From assembly GCA_018894105.1 (NCBI GenBank), contig CM032121.1, positions 23,777,730 through 23,841,729 on the forward strand: a DNA stretch of 64,000 nt. Direction: 5' to 3'. The notes under the pieces are model-generated. The model saw only the letters and a list, made by a program, of their open reading frames with translations. It was not told the origin of the DNA and searched no databases. The translations under genes were made by a program, and so were the position numbers. The DNA is from Jacaranda mimosifolia. Taxonomy: Eukaryota; Streptophyta; Magnoliopsida; Lamiales; Bignoniaceae. Below, one piece after another: positions 46,841 through 57,552 of the stretch (position 1 is the stretch's first letter; the number at the start of each line of letters is the position of its first letter).

Positions 46841-48060
46841 TAGAAAAGAACATAAACGACATTATATATAGGGTAGATTCTCGGAACTAAGCAGAGTGTA
46901 ATTCATGTAATTGAAATGCATTACAAAGGGTACTAGCCACATACTGGCTTTACAGGATTTGATACAGCCTTGGACATAAAACTTTTAAAGTTCTGCACAT
47001 TCCATGACCTCAGCAACTCCTTTCATTTAGTGCTTTCATTTAGTGTCTTCCAACCTGTATGACATCTGCCTGGTTACTCTGACTACTTTGTAAGGTCCCT
47101 CCTAATTTAGGACTAATTTTCCAACATGCTTCAATACTTCCACCTTTTTCAAGACCCAGTCTCCTACCCGGAAGCTCATCCATTGAACTTTATTGTTGTA
47201 GCACCTGGCTATGATGTTCTTGTACTCTTGGATCTTGACATAAGCTTTATCTCATTTTTGCTCAATGACCTCAAGCTCGAGCTCATGAGCCTCGGCATTA
47301 TTTTCTAGTTCATACTCCAAAATTTTCAAGTAAGTTCTCCGATCTCAGCTGGGATCACAGCCTCTGCCCCATACACTAGACAATATGTGGTCTCTCCAAT
47401 CGTGGTCTTAGGAGTGGTGCGATGCACCTATAATACCCCCCAGAGCTCATCGGCCCAGCCTCCCTTTGCCTCATCCAGACGAGCTTTGGGACTGTTCAGG
47501 AGGTCTCGATTAGTCACCTCTATTTGGCCATTTGCTTTCGAGTTCCCCATTGAAGTGAACCGCGATTTAATCTTGAGCTCTTTACACCAGTTTGTTATTT
47601 TCTTCCTATTAAACTGAGTTCCATTATTTGAAATCATGACCTTGGGGATCCCTAACCTACATATAATATTTTTCCAAACGAAGTTCATGACCTCCTTTTT
47701 GGTGACCTTCACTTATGCCTCCACCTCTACCCATTTACTACAGCATTCTATTGTACTATCACGGACCTTTTTTGACCTCTGGTGGGCTGGAAGGAGCCTA
47801 GTATACTGATCCCCCATTGGTCAAATGGACACAACATGAGAATCGAGTCTATCGAGATAATAGGTGGATATGTAAGATTGGTATGGAACAGGGACTTCTC
47901 ACATTTCATCACCAAAGCTGCTGTGTCTTGATGCATAGTGGGCCAAAAATAGTTTTGTTTGAGGGTCTTTAATGCTAAAGACCTCCCAACTAAGTGGTTC
48001 CCACAACTACCCTTATAGATCTCTCGCATCACGTATTGAACCCTCTATAGTCCAAAGCAC
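46841..48060 (-). pseudogene. Gypsy B integrase remnant
   Basis: Zinc-binding part with HLVGRSLALKTLKQNYFWPT (47748-48032), core with CRLGIPKVMISNNGTQF (47428-47712) and SKANGQIEVTNRDLL, then a YCLVYGAEAVIPAEIGEL C-terminal stretch (about 47380-47320) and EGPYKVVRVT (about 47100). The second catalytic Asp (ISDNGTQF in relatives) is Asn at about 47626-47628; the Glu persists. A shift separates the zinc end from the core near 47730. The strand-transfer function is lost. Confidence 0.85.
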
Positions 48061-48898
48061 TTTAGGAGCGGCCCTTTGATAGACCTCTTATATAGTTCCC
48101 CATTGACCATAGTGAACTGATTTGTCCTAAAAGCTAACATTCTTGCTTCCCTCCAGTCCTCAGGCAAGGTCCCTCTATCAAGTATCAAACCTAGTCATCC
48201 TTCCACGTCGCCCCTGCCTCCACTTGCATCATTATGTCTTTTTCAAAAGCGCCATCCTCTAATTCAGAATGCTTGATTACCAGCAAAGTTATGGTTGCGC
48301 TTCGGGTTTCTATAGTTGAACTGCCAAACTTAGCCAAAGCATCGGCTCTTTAATTCTCTTCCCTTGGGATCTACTGCACTTAGCAAAATTCAAATCATTA
48401 TATGAGTTCCTTTACATTTCTCAAGTATTCTGTCATAGATTTTTCTCGGGTCTCAAATGTCCCTTCGATCTGAAGTGCCAAGCTGCAAATCAAAGTAAAC
48501 ATTTAACCTTTTAACATTCATGTGCTTTGTTGTCTTCAACCCTATGATCATGGCCTCATACTCAACCTCATTGTTGGTTATCCCGAAGGCAAGCTTGACC
48601 GCGAACTCAAGCTCTATGGATTCGGGTCCTCTCTAAAGAAAACTTTAGCTCTTCCACACTGTAAAGTGGCCAACCCATCAACGTGCATCATCCATGTTTC
48701 CCCAATAGGTTAGGGGTCTTGTCCAACCATCTCAACTATGAAATCTACTAGGATTTGTGCTTTGACAGAGCACTTACTTTTATATTCTATGTCGAACTCC
48801 CCTAGCTCTATGTCCTACTTAACCAGTCTCCCCAAAAGGTTGGGCTTGGCAATAACCTATTTAAATAGATGATTAGTCAAGATAATAATTTAATGAGA
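48061..48898 (-). pseudogene. Gypsy B second (extra) RNase H domain
   Basis: Between the RT-linked RNase H and integrase, the minus strand reads WMMHVDGLATLQ (about 48690), LAFGITNNEVEYEAMIIGLK (about 48590-48530), and YFDLQLGTSDR. The DG...E...D pattern is that of an RNase H1-like fold, and its presence after the usual RNase H is a known trait of Tat elements. Frameshifts and stops present. Confidence 0.72.
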
Positions 48899-49996
48899 TT
48901 AGAAATAGGGCTTTAGTTTTCTTGCTTTCATCACAAGACCTAGAGTCGGCTTCTCGACCTCCAAGTATCTATTTTTCGCACCTTGCAATACCTTGCTAAC
49001 ATAATACACTAGCTTGTGAGCTGAATTCTCCTCCCAAATTAACATCGCGCTTACTGCGTGTTCTGAATTTGCTAGATATAAGTATAGCGGTTCCCTAAAA
49101 ATAGGCTTTATTAACAAAGAGGGCGAGGCAAAGTACTTCTTGAGGTCTTGAAATGGCTTTTCACACTCATTATCCTATTGGAAGTTCTTCATGTTCCTTA
49201 AAATCTTAAAAAGTGGCACTCTTATCAGCCAATCTTGAGATGAATCGATTTAAGGATACGATCCTTCTGGTCAACTTTTGTCCATCCTTACCGATTTGGG
49301 CGAGCTCATCTCGTTTATAGCTTTGATCTTCTCTAGGTTAGCCTCTATCCCACACTCATTGACTAAGTACCCCAGGAACTTTCCACCCTTGACCCCGAAG
49401 GTGCACTTGTCTAGGTTAAGCTTTATCTTGTATTTTCTCATAATGGCGAAGGCTTCTTCTAAATACATCAAGTCATCGAGCTCATTCAAGCTCTTAACCA
49501 GCATATCGTCCATATATACCTCCATAGTTACCCCGATCTAGTCCTTAAATATCTTGTTTACCAACCTCTAGTAAATAGCCCCCACGTTCTTCAATCCGAA
49601 CAGCATAACGTTGAAAAAAATTATTCCTCTTTCAGTAACAAAAGTTATCTTGTCTCTATTTTCTTCTACCATAAAGATTTGATGATACCCTTGGAAGGCG
49701 TCCATCATGCCGAATAGAGCACACCCTACTATCGACTCTACTAGCACATCAATACAGGGCAAAGGGTAGAGGTCCTTTGGGCAGGCCTTGTTCAAGTCTG
49801 AGTAATCTGTGCACATTCTCCATCTCCACTCTTTCTTCGGTACAACCATTATATTTGAGAGCCTCTTTGTGAACTGGTTCTTGACAACATACCCTACCTC
49901 CAAAAGCATGTTCACTTCTTTCTCTATGATTCGATTCTTCATTGCCCTGTGATTCCTCTTCTTCTGTTGGACGGGTCTAACTTGAGAGATCCACAT
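48899..49996 (-). pseudogene. Gypsy B reverse transcriptase and linked RNase H
   Basis: RT fingers/palm in 49568-49996: NIMVVPKKEWRWRMCTDYSD, NKACPKDLYPLPCID, FQGYHQI and FVTERGIIFFNVMLFGLKN. After a stop the catalytic box MEVYMDDMLVKS follows (YMDD at 49505-49516; intact), then LDKCTFGVKGGKFLGYLVNE. The linked RNase H is at 48899-49117 (YLANSEHAVSAMLI). Stops near 49567 and between 49270 and 49120 split the protein. It would copy element RNA into cDNA in a complete element. Confidence 0.88.
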
Positions 49997-50370
49997 TCAA
50001 CCTATTCACTATCACCTCGAGGTCTATCCCTTCAAAATTTAAGGGTTTCCAGGTGAATACATCAGCATTTTTTCTCAAAAGTTCGATGGTTAAAAGTTTC
50101 AGTTCTGGGGTTATTTGGGTCCCAATCCTTATTATCTTGCTCGGGTCTCCAAGCACTAGCTCGATCTCCTTGATCCCTTCTACTGGTTTGATTCTGCACT
50201 CCTTTATTAATCTTTTGTTATTCTCTTCTTAGGGTTTCAGATTTGCTATATCTTCGATAGAGGTCATGATAGCATTCTCACTTTTCGACCCCAGAGCCTT
50301 ATCTCTTTGATCACGAACCCTTAGTCTTGAGTCTATTTTTCAAAGACACGTGGTAGCATTCTCTTGCCTC
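49997..50370 (-). other. Gypsy B protease-RT linker region
   Basis: Minus-strand protein-like sequence without a recognised domain and with several stops; position corresponds to the linker between protease and RT. Confidence 0.45.
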
Positions 50371-50373
50371 TTT

Positions 50374-50735
50374 CTAGTCACAACACACTTCCCCAATCCC
50401 CCATTTTATTGGGAACTTCATTTTGAGATGAAAGATTGAGACCACTGCTTGGAACTGATTCAAACCGGGTCTCGATAAGACCACATTACACACAAATGGA
50501 GCATCAACTACTAGGAACTTAAGCATAAAGGTCTTTCGGCAAGGCTCTGTTCCCAAGGAGATCGGGAGGTCTATAGTCCCCATTAGCATAACCTTGGCTC
50601 CTCCAAACCCCATTAGGGGTGTATAAACTGGCAAGATCCTTATGAGTGTGAGCTCCATCTTTTTTAAGACCTCCAAAATATTATATCAATAAAACTTCCA
50701 TTATCCACCAAGACTTTGTGCATAGAAAAATTAGC
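50374..50735 (-). pseudogene. Gypsy B aspartic protease
   Basis: The active site reads VDNGSFIDII with the catalytic Asp at 50703-50705; this DNGSS-type box is usual for Tat proteases. After a single-base shift near 50677 the frame is open for about 100 residues: MGFGGAKVMLMGTIDLPISL, FLVVDAPFVCNVVLSRPGLN. The LGRP flap-side motif is LSRP. Confidence 0.75.
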
Positions 50736-52585
50736 CATATCTATAGTGATGACCATAGGGTCATTTTGGGGTCCAACAACCCCTTAGGAGTCCCTGCCAT
50801 AAAAAGTAATAATGGGCCAGTTAGCAATATTCAGCACGGGCTTTATTTTTTTCTGGCTTACTTAGTTCTTAATGGACTGGACATGTTTTTTTCTTGTACT
50901 ATGGGAATCTCCAGATGTAGGACCTCTTACAATCATATATATGACTCCGTGTCGAGGTAAATTGTCCCCCAGGGGTCATCTGCTACCTTCTTGCCTTTCT
51001 TCTCTCTGCTACACGACTCACTTCGGGTCCAAGATCAGTTCCTCTTCTTCACATGCTTCCCCTCGAGTTCTTGCCCTTTGGACCTGAACTCCTTAGCAAT
51101 GAACTCCTTCAAGTATCCTTGTCTAATGAGCCTCTCCACTTTATCTTTGAGCTGAATGCAATCCTTGGTATCATGGCCCCGATCTTTGTGGAAACGGTAA
51201 TACTTATTCAAGTTTCGTCTTGTTGATGTATCTCACATCTTCCAAGGCCACTACAGTATCTTCAATCCCTCAATAACCATAAGCACATAGGATCTTATGG
51301 TGTTGAGCAAGGCATAATGGTTGTATTTTTGTGGTGGAGAACGGTGGCGATCTTTTTCAGACTGAGATTTGTGAGGTCCTTGATCTTTTTCAGATCTTCG
51401 AGGAGTATTTTTGGTCTACTCATGATCATTCATGGCGTTGATCTCTTCCTCACGAATGTAACACTGAGCTACCTCCATCAGTTGTTCTATGTCCTCGGGG
51501 GGTTCTCCAGCAAGAGCTGAAGCTAGGGGTCCTTTCTTGAGCCTGTTGATGAGGATGCTTGTGATCATGTCAATATACAAGTCTAAGACGTCCAGTATTT
51601 CATTATTAAACCTATTCATGAACCCCCTCAGAGTCTCATCCTCTCTCTGTCATATAGTAAATAGGTAAGTGGTAGACCTCTTATTGGCAAATTGATACAA
51701 GAACTTCCTTATGAGCTGGTCATAAGATACTATTATTCCTAAGACCTACCCCATAAACTATTCTTGCGCTCTTCTACTTAGCGTTGTTACAAAGATCCTG
51801 GAGGTCATGGCATCTAATTGTCTATATAAGTTCATGATATTCTCAAAAGCTGTTATATGTTCCTATAGGAACTTGCTTCCATTGTACTTAGGCAAGTCTG
51901 GGAGCTTAAAGTGTGGGGTCACTGACTTGGCCAATATTTCAACGAAAAATGATGAGTATTTTTTCTACAATGATGAGGTCCCTTTCTTCTTGAGTTGATC
52001 TATCTTTTTGCTCAATTGCTCGACCTGGTCGCTATTCTCATTGACCTTATCCCTGGAGAGTGAATGTTGGGATCTTTTCATGTAGGGTTTTCCCAGTTTA
52101 ATGTGCGGCTCCAACAGTAATTCTTCTTCCCTTCGGTAAACATTCGGAGGGTAATTCGGCCTTCTAGCTACCTTACTTCTCACCTCATCAGAATCTGCCA
52201 TCTCTTCACCCCTCGAAATTGTCAAATCTTACACCCATTCGGCTTGTGAAAGACCTAACCTTCTTTCTTGAAATAGTGGTCGGTTCATCTGCAAGGGGGG
52301 TGCCTGGAAGGGCGCTACTACCTCCGCTTGGCTCCTATGCTCATGTTCATCCCATAATCTCTGGCTCATCTCAAAAACCAACTGTTCCAAGTCACTTCTG
52401 TTAATTTGCACTACTTGAGTTCCACTAGGGTCTGGTGCTAAAGTTCCTTGCCCAATTCCCATTTGGGTGTCTTGCGGCATGATGGTGGGTGGTGTGGGGG
52501 AAATGGGTGATATCATTGGCGATGGGGATATAGGAGATATAGGAACGGGAGTATCCATAGTTCGTCCTGGAGTTCTATCCATCAC
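50736..52585 (-). pseudogene. Gypsy B gag remnant
   Basis: Begins at about 52585 with a proline-rich stretch (MMDRTPGRTMDTPVPISPIS) just inside the primer-binding site, followed by a Gln/Glu-rich segment and 51965-52225 (RPNYPPNVYRREEELLLEPH). A capsid-like part lies at about 51900-51416 (LIDMITSIL-type helices; NRLKKGPLASALAGEPPEDI then MEVAQCYIREEE). Rearranged frames and stops. No clear zinc knuckle found between 51400 and 50740. Confidence 0.68.
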
Positions 52586-52624
52586 TAACAGCTTACTTTT
52601 GCAACCAAAGAATCAAGTCAAAGC

Positions 52625-52642
52625 TCCCACAGATGGCGCCAA
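52625..52642 (-). other. Gypsy B primer-binding site
   Basis: The minus strand reads TTGGCGCCATCTGTGGGA directly after the LTR end GCATCA. TGGCGCC(G/A)TCTGTGGGA is the common primer-binding site of Tat elements. Position fixes the element start. Confidence 0.82.
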
Positions 52643-52643
52643 T

Positions 52644-53133
52644 TGATGCGGCTCGAGTCCTATAGTCTCGACCTCGACCCGAGTAACCAAAATGAACCCT
52701 GCCTAAGACCTCAACCTCGACCACCACCCGAGTCCACACAACTGTATTTGGAACTCCAACCTAACCACAAGAGAGCACGTTAGGCTAGCTGAGATCGCCC
52801 TCAGCTAAGGCCCTTCATGCCTAAGTTAGTGAGTTTACTGAGGTGATCAAATGAGCCCAACGTAAGTAGAAGAACTTAAAGGGAAAGGGAATAATGACAA
52901 CATGACCTGGAAGTGGGTGATTCCTTCCTTTTATAGGTGGCACGCCACTATACGTCAGATCCTTTCTTGATCAACGGTTTGCTGCTCAGGTCATAACTCG
53001 AACAAGGTCGAGTTCGTTCGGATCACAACCCGACCCGAATAGAATGACGTGGATCCTTTCCTGTTTAGGCATTTTGGCTAGTGTCCAGGGGTATAGCGGT
53101 CTTTTCACCTGTTTACAATAATTATCACCATCA
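52644..53133 (-). repeat. Gypsy B 5' LTR
   Basis: 490 bp; on the minus strand it runs from TGATGGTGATAATTATTG to CCGCATCA, with TGAT...ATCA ends. Contains TATAAAAGG on the minus strand (about 52927-52935) as a likely promoter. No second copy of this LTR occurs in the window. Confidence 0.8.
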
Positions 53134-54814
53134 GCATGCATAGCTATATGGCTACTGATAAATTAAGGCAGATGAATGCCTATGAATTAGTCAGTAATGA
53201 TTGGATAATACAAATCGTAATGGTGAATAAGGAATATAATCCACCTAAACCAATTCGACAACATCAGTCAAAATTACACGAAAATCAAATGACCTTTTTT
53301 TTGGTGTGTAGCCCAGCATTCGAAAAACGGTGTCTCTATACCTTTAGCTTCCATATGATCTGGGCAAGTTCTTTCATGTTGTTAAACATTATTTATACAA
53401 TCGAAACGTTAATATATGTGCTGCTTTCTGGATCAAATGAGGAGAAAGCTTGTGGGTTTATGGCATCTTAACCACGTGGTTACATTCCTTACTTTGATGA
53501 TAAATTGATGCTCTTTGTTTTGCGTGTTGTCTAGAAATTAAAAGAATGAAATTTATTTGCATGAGATTGAATGGTAGAGAATTTCCTTTGGGAGAAATTA
53601 TTTAAAAAAAAAAAAGGGGGAAGAAAGAATTGATGTACCTCTCTTTATATATTTGCTTTTTAAATATTTTTCGTAAACAAAGGTGTCCTCTAGTTTTTGT
53701 CTTCCTCAAAATTATCACAGGAGTATTTTATTCGAAAGACAGTATTTAAAATTCTACAATTTTAACGTTACTTGATTCTCCTTATATGCTTCCGTCAAGA
53801 TTCTTCTAATACCCTCGGTCGATTTCCAAAAACTTGTTGAGATTTTTAATTCTATTAAAAGTTGGACTCTTGCAAAGGACAAGATGGGACAAAAAGTGAG
53901 TCAGCTTTTCTCCTCGTGCTTTTGGCTTTGCTATAGGAATTTTTTTCCCCTTCTCTGTGTGTCTTTGTGTATGCAGAAAAGGATTTTTTTTAATGTAAAG
54001 AAATAAGAAAAAAAAGGCAAGCATAACAATTTTTCTTCAACATGCTTATAAAAGTCTCTCATGCTCGTGAAATATCTAATTTGAATCATGAGTTAATATT
54101 GTACAGATTGTGAAACTGTTGTTACAATCTCACTAAATTATTAATTAATCAAACTATCTACACATAGCTACTATAACTAATGAGTTCAAATCCATCTGTA
54201 AATTTTTTTTTATAAAAGATTATGAATCAGATTAATTAGATTATGTGGAGAGTACTATGCATAGTACTATGTATGAAATGAAATTGTTGCTCTATTATTC
54301 ATTTATATTGATCTTGTTTATAAATAATAATCCAAGTCTTATTTCAAATTAGAGATTCGAAGATTTTGAAATCGTTAGCTAAGAGGTACTAATTGTACTC
54401 TCATTGTTAGAAGAAAGAACAATAACAGGGAACTTAAATGGTGGTAATTGGTGCTATTTGAAAATAGAAATGCATGCATGGACAAGTCTTTTTCAGCCTG
54501 AACTATGTATGCTGTTTATTTTCAAATTGAGAAAAAATATGGATTTTTCTGGTAATGTTTTTTATCAGTGTGTTCTTATATGCATGTATGTTTTGGATTC
54601 TCTATTTTATTTTCTGTTTCATTTTTTATTTTAATTTATTGTATTTATATTAAGTGTATATAATTTTAAATTTTTATAAAAAAAATATTTAATATACATG
54701 TCATATATTCATTAAATAAAATAAAAGATAAAATAAATAATGAAATAGAAGATTTAGCCAAAAAATTCATGTGCAAGCATTGCAAGAGCAAATTGATCAA
54801 AGTCATTGGCATTT

Positions 54815-55335
54815 AATCAATACATATGTATCATCTTTGAGAATTATTTCAATATGGCTACTTTACTAGCAGCTGCATTTACTTCATTGAAGTGCATACG
54901 ATTTTGAACTTATAAAATATTTGATAGTTTATAAAATGTCAAAAAGTGTTTGATTAATATTTTTTTGAAAATAAAATTTTAAAATCTTACAAGTTCTTTT
55001 AAAAAAGTGAGAAAATCCTAACTTATTTTCTCAATAAGCTCCTTTATTCTAACAATTTTAATTACAAAATTTCCATTACTAACATTTTGTAAGCACAAAG
55101 ATCATATTTTATCTAAATACTTTAATAATTTATTTAAAATTAAGACCTTACACCTTATAAGCTTCAAAAATATTTTATAAGATATAAAAGCTTATAAGAC
55201 TTTTAAATAATTAAACTTAGCTAAACACCCTCTTAATCGATACATACCTAACGTTTTAGAGGATTATTTCAACATAGCCAATTAACTATCAGTTGCATTT
55301 ACTTCATTGAAGTGCATACGACTTTCAACTTATAA
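54815..55335. repeat. About 100 bp direct repeats flanking a MITE-like segment
   Basis: 54815-54915 and 55235-55335 share AATC(A/G)ATACATA, GATTATTTCAA/GAATTATTTCAA and an exact TGCATTTACTTCATTGAAGT. Between them, inverted ends GTGTTTGATTAATATTTTTT (about 54948) and, on the other strand from about 55225, GGGTGTTTAGCTAAGTTTAA, both followed by ACTTATAAG/CTTATAAG-type sequence, match the widespread hAT-like plant MITE with GGGTGTTTGGCTAAGCTTAT ends. Confidence 0.6.
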
Positions 55336-56448
55336 TTTTCTTTGAAAAAAATTAAATTCGTCTTTTTTTATATGATATATGTATACTTATATATATATAC
55401 ATGTGTGTATATGTATCTAGTGTTTAAGAAGTGGCACATGGAGCCCCAAGTGGAGGAATGGACACCAAATTTAGTAGGATTATCTTGGAAATGGGAATTC
55501 TATAACACTCCTCTTTATGTGGTTACATTTATATAAAATCTGTTGAGTGGTCTATTTTAAGGTGGGGGCAACGGTGGCTTTTAGAGGGAGTCACAAAATA
55601 ATTTTGATCAGCAGGGCACTCAAAAAAATAAAAAAATAAAAACGAAAAAACAAAAGGAATGAAAAGAAAAGAAAAGGAAACGAAAAAAAAAAAACATGAG
55701 TGTATCACGTGTAGGATGGAGGAAGTCCGAACTTAAAGAATAAAAAGATAATATGGACCCGATGACCCATATATGGAGTGTGATCCTCACATGATATTGT
55801 TGATTTACAATTCTCTTCCGTCGCTTGCATGCCAGGTTTCTTCTCTCTTTCTGGTGGATATCAAGAATTATTACTGGATAATTAGCTTTTAATATATTCG
55901 GTTATTTGTGTGAATTTTTTCTTCAGATAAAAATTAAAAAAAAAAAAAAAGTGATTCACATATCAATTCCTTATGATATGATTGATATGCACAAATAAAA
56001 TAAAATAAAAAATGAACATTATATTCTTAAATTCATTTTTAAACTCATGTTTGATATAATTGGGAGCTAGAAATTCCAATTCACAAAATATGAGTTTCAC
56101 TATTTCTTTGCTCCTCATTGGTTTAACTGTTACAAAGCAATCGGGAACTAACCTATATTTTTTTCAAAAAAATTATCCTTCAAAAATTTTAAAAAGCAGT
56201 TTGTTTTTTTTTTAAGAAAATTCATTCTATAAATGTTTATTATAATATTTCAACTTACTTAATTGCTACATATTTTTATTTAATTATATATTTTCCTCAT
56301 AAATATTTTTTAGTAACATATAAAAATATTAAAACATTATAGATTATTATAAAAATGGAAATAATAAATAAGAATAATTATATGCCTCTAAATTTTCTTA
56401 GGAGAAAAAGTAGAGGCATCATCTACTCGATCCACACCCAATCGATTT

Positions 56449-56495
56449 ATATGTATATATATATATATACACACACACACACATACATACACACA
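56449..56495. repeat. (TA)n(CA)n microsatellite
   Basis: Run of TATATATA followed by CACACACACACACATACATACACACAC. Similar TG/TA runs lie at about 56780-56845 and 57525-57552. Confidence 0.9.
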
Positions 56496-57552
56496 CTTTT
56501 AAAATGTTAATTATATCCACATCTCTTCGAATTATTAAAAAATAAAATAAAACTAATAAATGAAAAGTCATATATTTTATCCACGAATTTTCAAATTAAA
56601 TTTCTAAAAAATAGGGTAATAGAGGTGTCCTAGTCTTATAAAAAAAAAAGCATTCTAATTGTATCGTACTTTATAAATTTTGAAATAATATTTTATCTAA
56701 AAGATTAAAAGAGTTCTCTATGTTACAATGATCAAAAGAGTCATTTCAAAGAACAAGAATTGCCTATACTTCTGTATCAACGTGTGTGTGTATATATATA
56801 TATAATATGATTGGTAAAGTATAATATATATATATATATTGATTAATATAATTTAAGTAGCATTAAAAGTGATATTAAACCAATTATGAATTTACCCCAT
56901 AATTTTTTTTTAAAATAGTATACAAAAAATATTTACTTTAAAAATTTTCTACAAAATGTTTATTTCGTCATTCAAAAAAATTTTCTTCCATTCTTATCCG
57001 TCATTGTTGATTCTCATCATGGTATTAGAATCAAGAAAGGCATGACCATTCAACTCTTTTTTCATTTCTTATATATAAGTTACACCGATGTCATTTTTTT
57101 TAATATTTTCTTCCTATTCCTAAAATTGTTCTGTTCTTAACTAAATCCATTCTATGTACCAACCACACGTTGGTGTCATTATAGATCTACAAGAAATTCA
57201 ATTGAAATTTTGAAGTCATAGAAGATACTTTATGAACCATTAAACCCACAGTTTTATAGAAACTTATGGGATTAACCAACTCGGCCAAACTCCTATTCGT
57301 TGTGTGGGTTTAATTTCATGTATCTTTGTTCTCTCTGTCTCTCTCAGATTATCTTGACAGTACACACACAGAAAACTTATGTAGTTGGCCGAGTTGGTTT
57401 AGCCTATAATAGGCTTTGGCATTAAGTAGTATACTGATATATTTTCTGATTGGATGACCGGATAATTAGAAATTTCGGAGCCTTCCTTGCAAGGAATTTA
57501 TGTAGTTGAAGTTGACCATGTTGTCTCTGTGTGTGTGTGTGTGTGTATATAT

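Larger units (their letters stand above)
46478..53133 (-). mobile_element. Gypsy B: Tat-lineage Ty3/Gypsy element with 5' LTR, no 3' LTR
   Basis: A 6.7 kb minus-strand element: 5' LTR (52644-53133), primer-binding site, gag, protease, RT, RT-linked RNase H, a second RNase H, integrase, and 63 bp tandem repeats at its 3' side. RT before integrase marks Gypsy; the second RNase H and the TGGCGCC primer-binding site point to Tat. No 3' LTR is found: its repeats run straight into RNase H of Gypsy A. Stops and frameshifts in each domain and an Asp-to-Asn change in integrase show it is dead. Confidence 0.82.
53134..57552. other. AT-rich intergenic region without recognisable genes
   Basis: Right of the retrotransposon block. 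An open stretch at 53136-53471 (111 codons) and others are unlike any family I know and are probably chance. Contains the duplicated segment with MITE (54815-55335), microsatellites, A-rich purine tracts (55620-55700) and a 15 bp inverted repeat at 57275-57403. Confidence 0.5.

Noticed and set aside
53136..53471. 111-codon + strand frame just outside the Gypsy B LTR
   Set aside because: No recognisable domain, begins at the LTR edge in AT-rich DNA, no promoter or splice context; probably chance.
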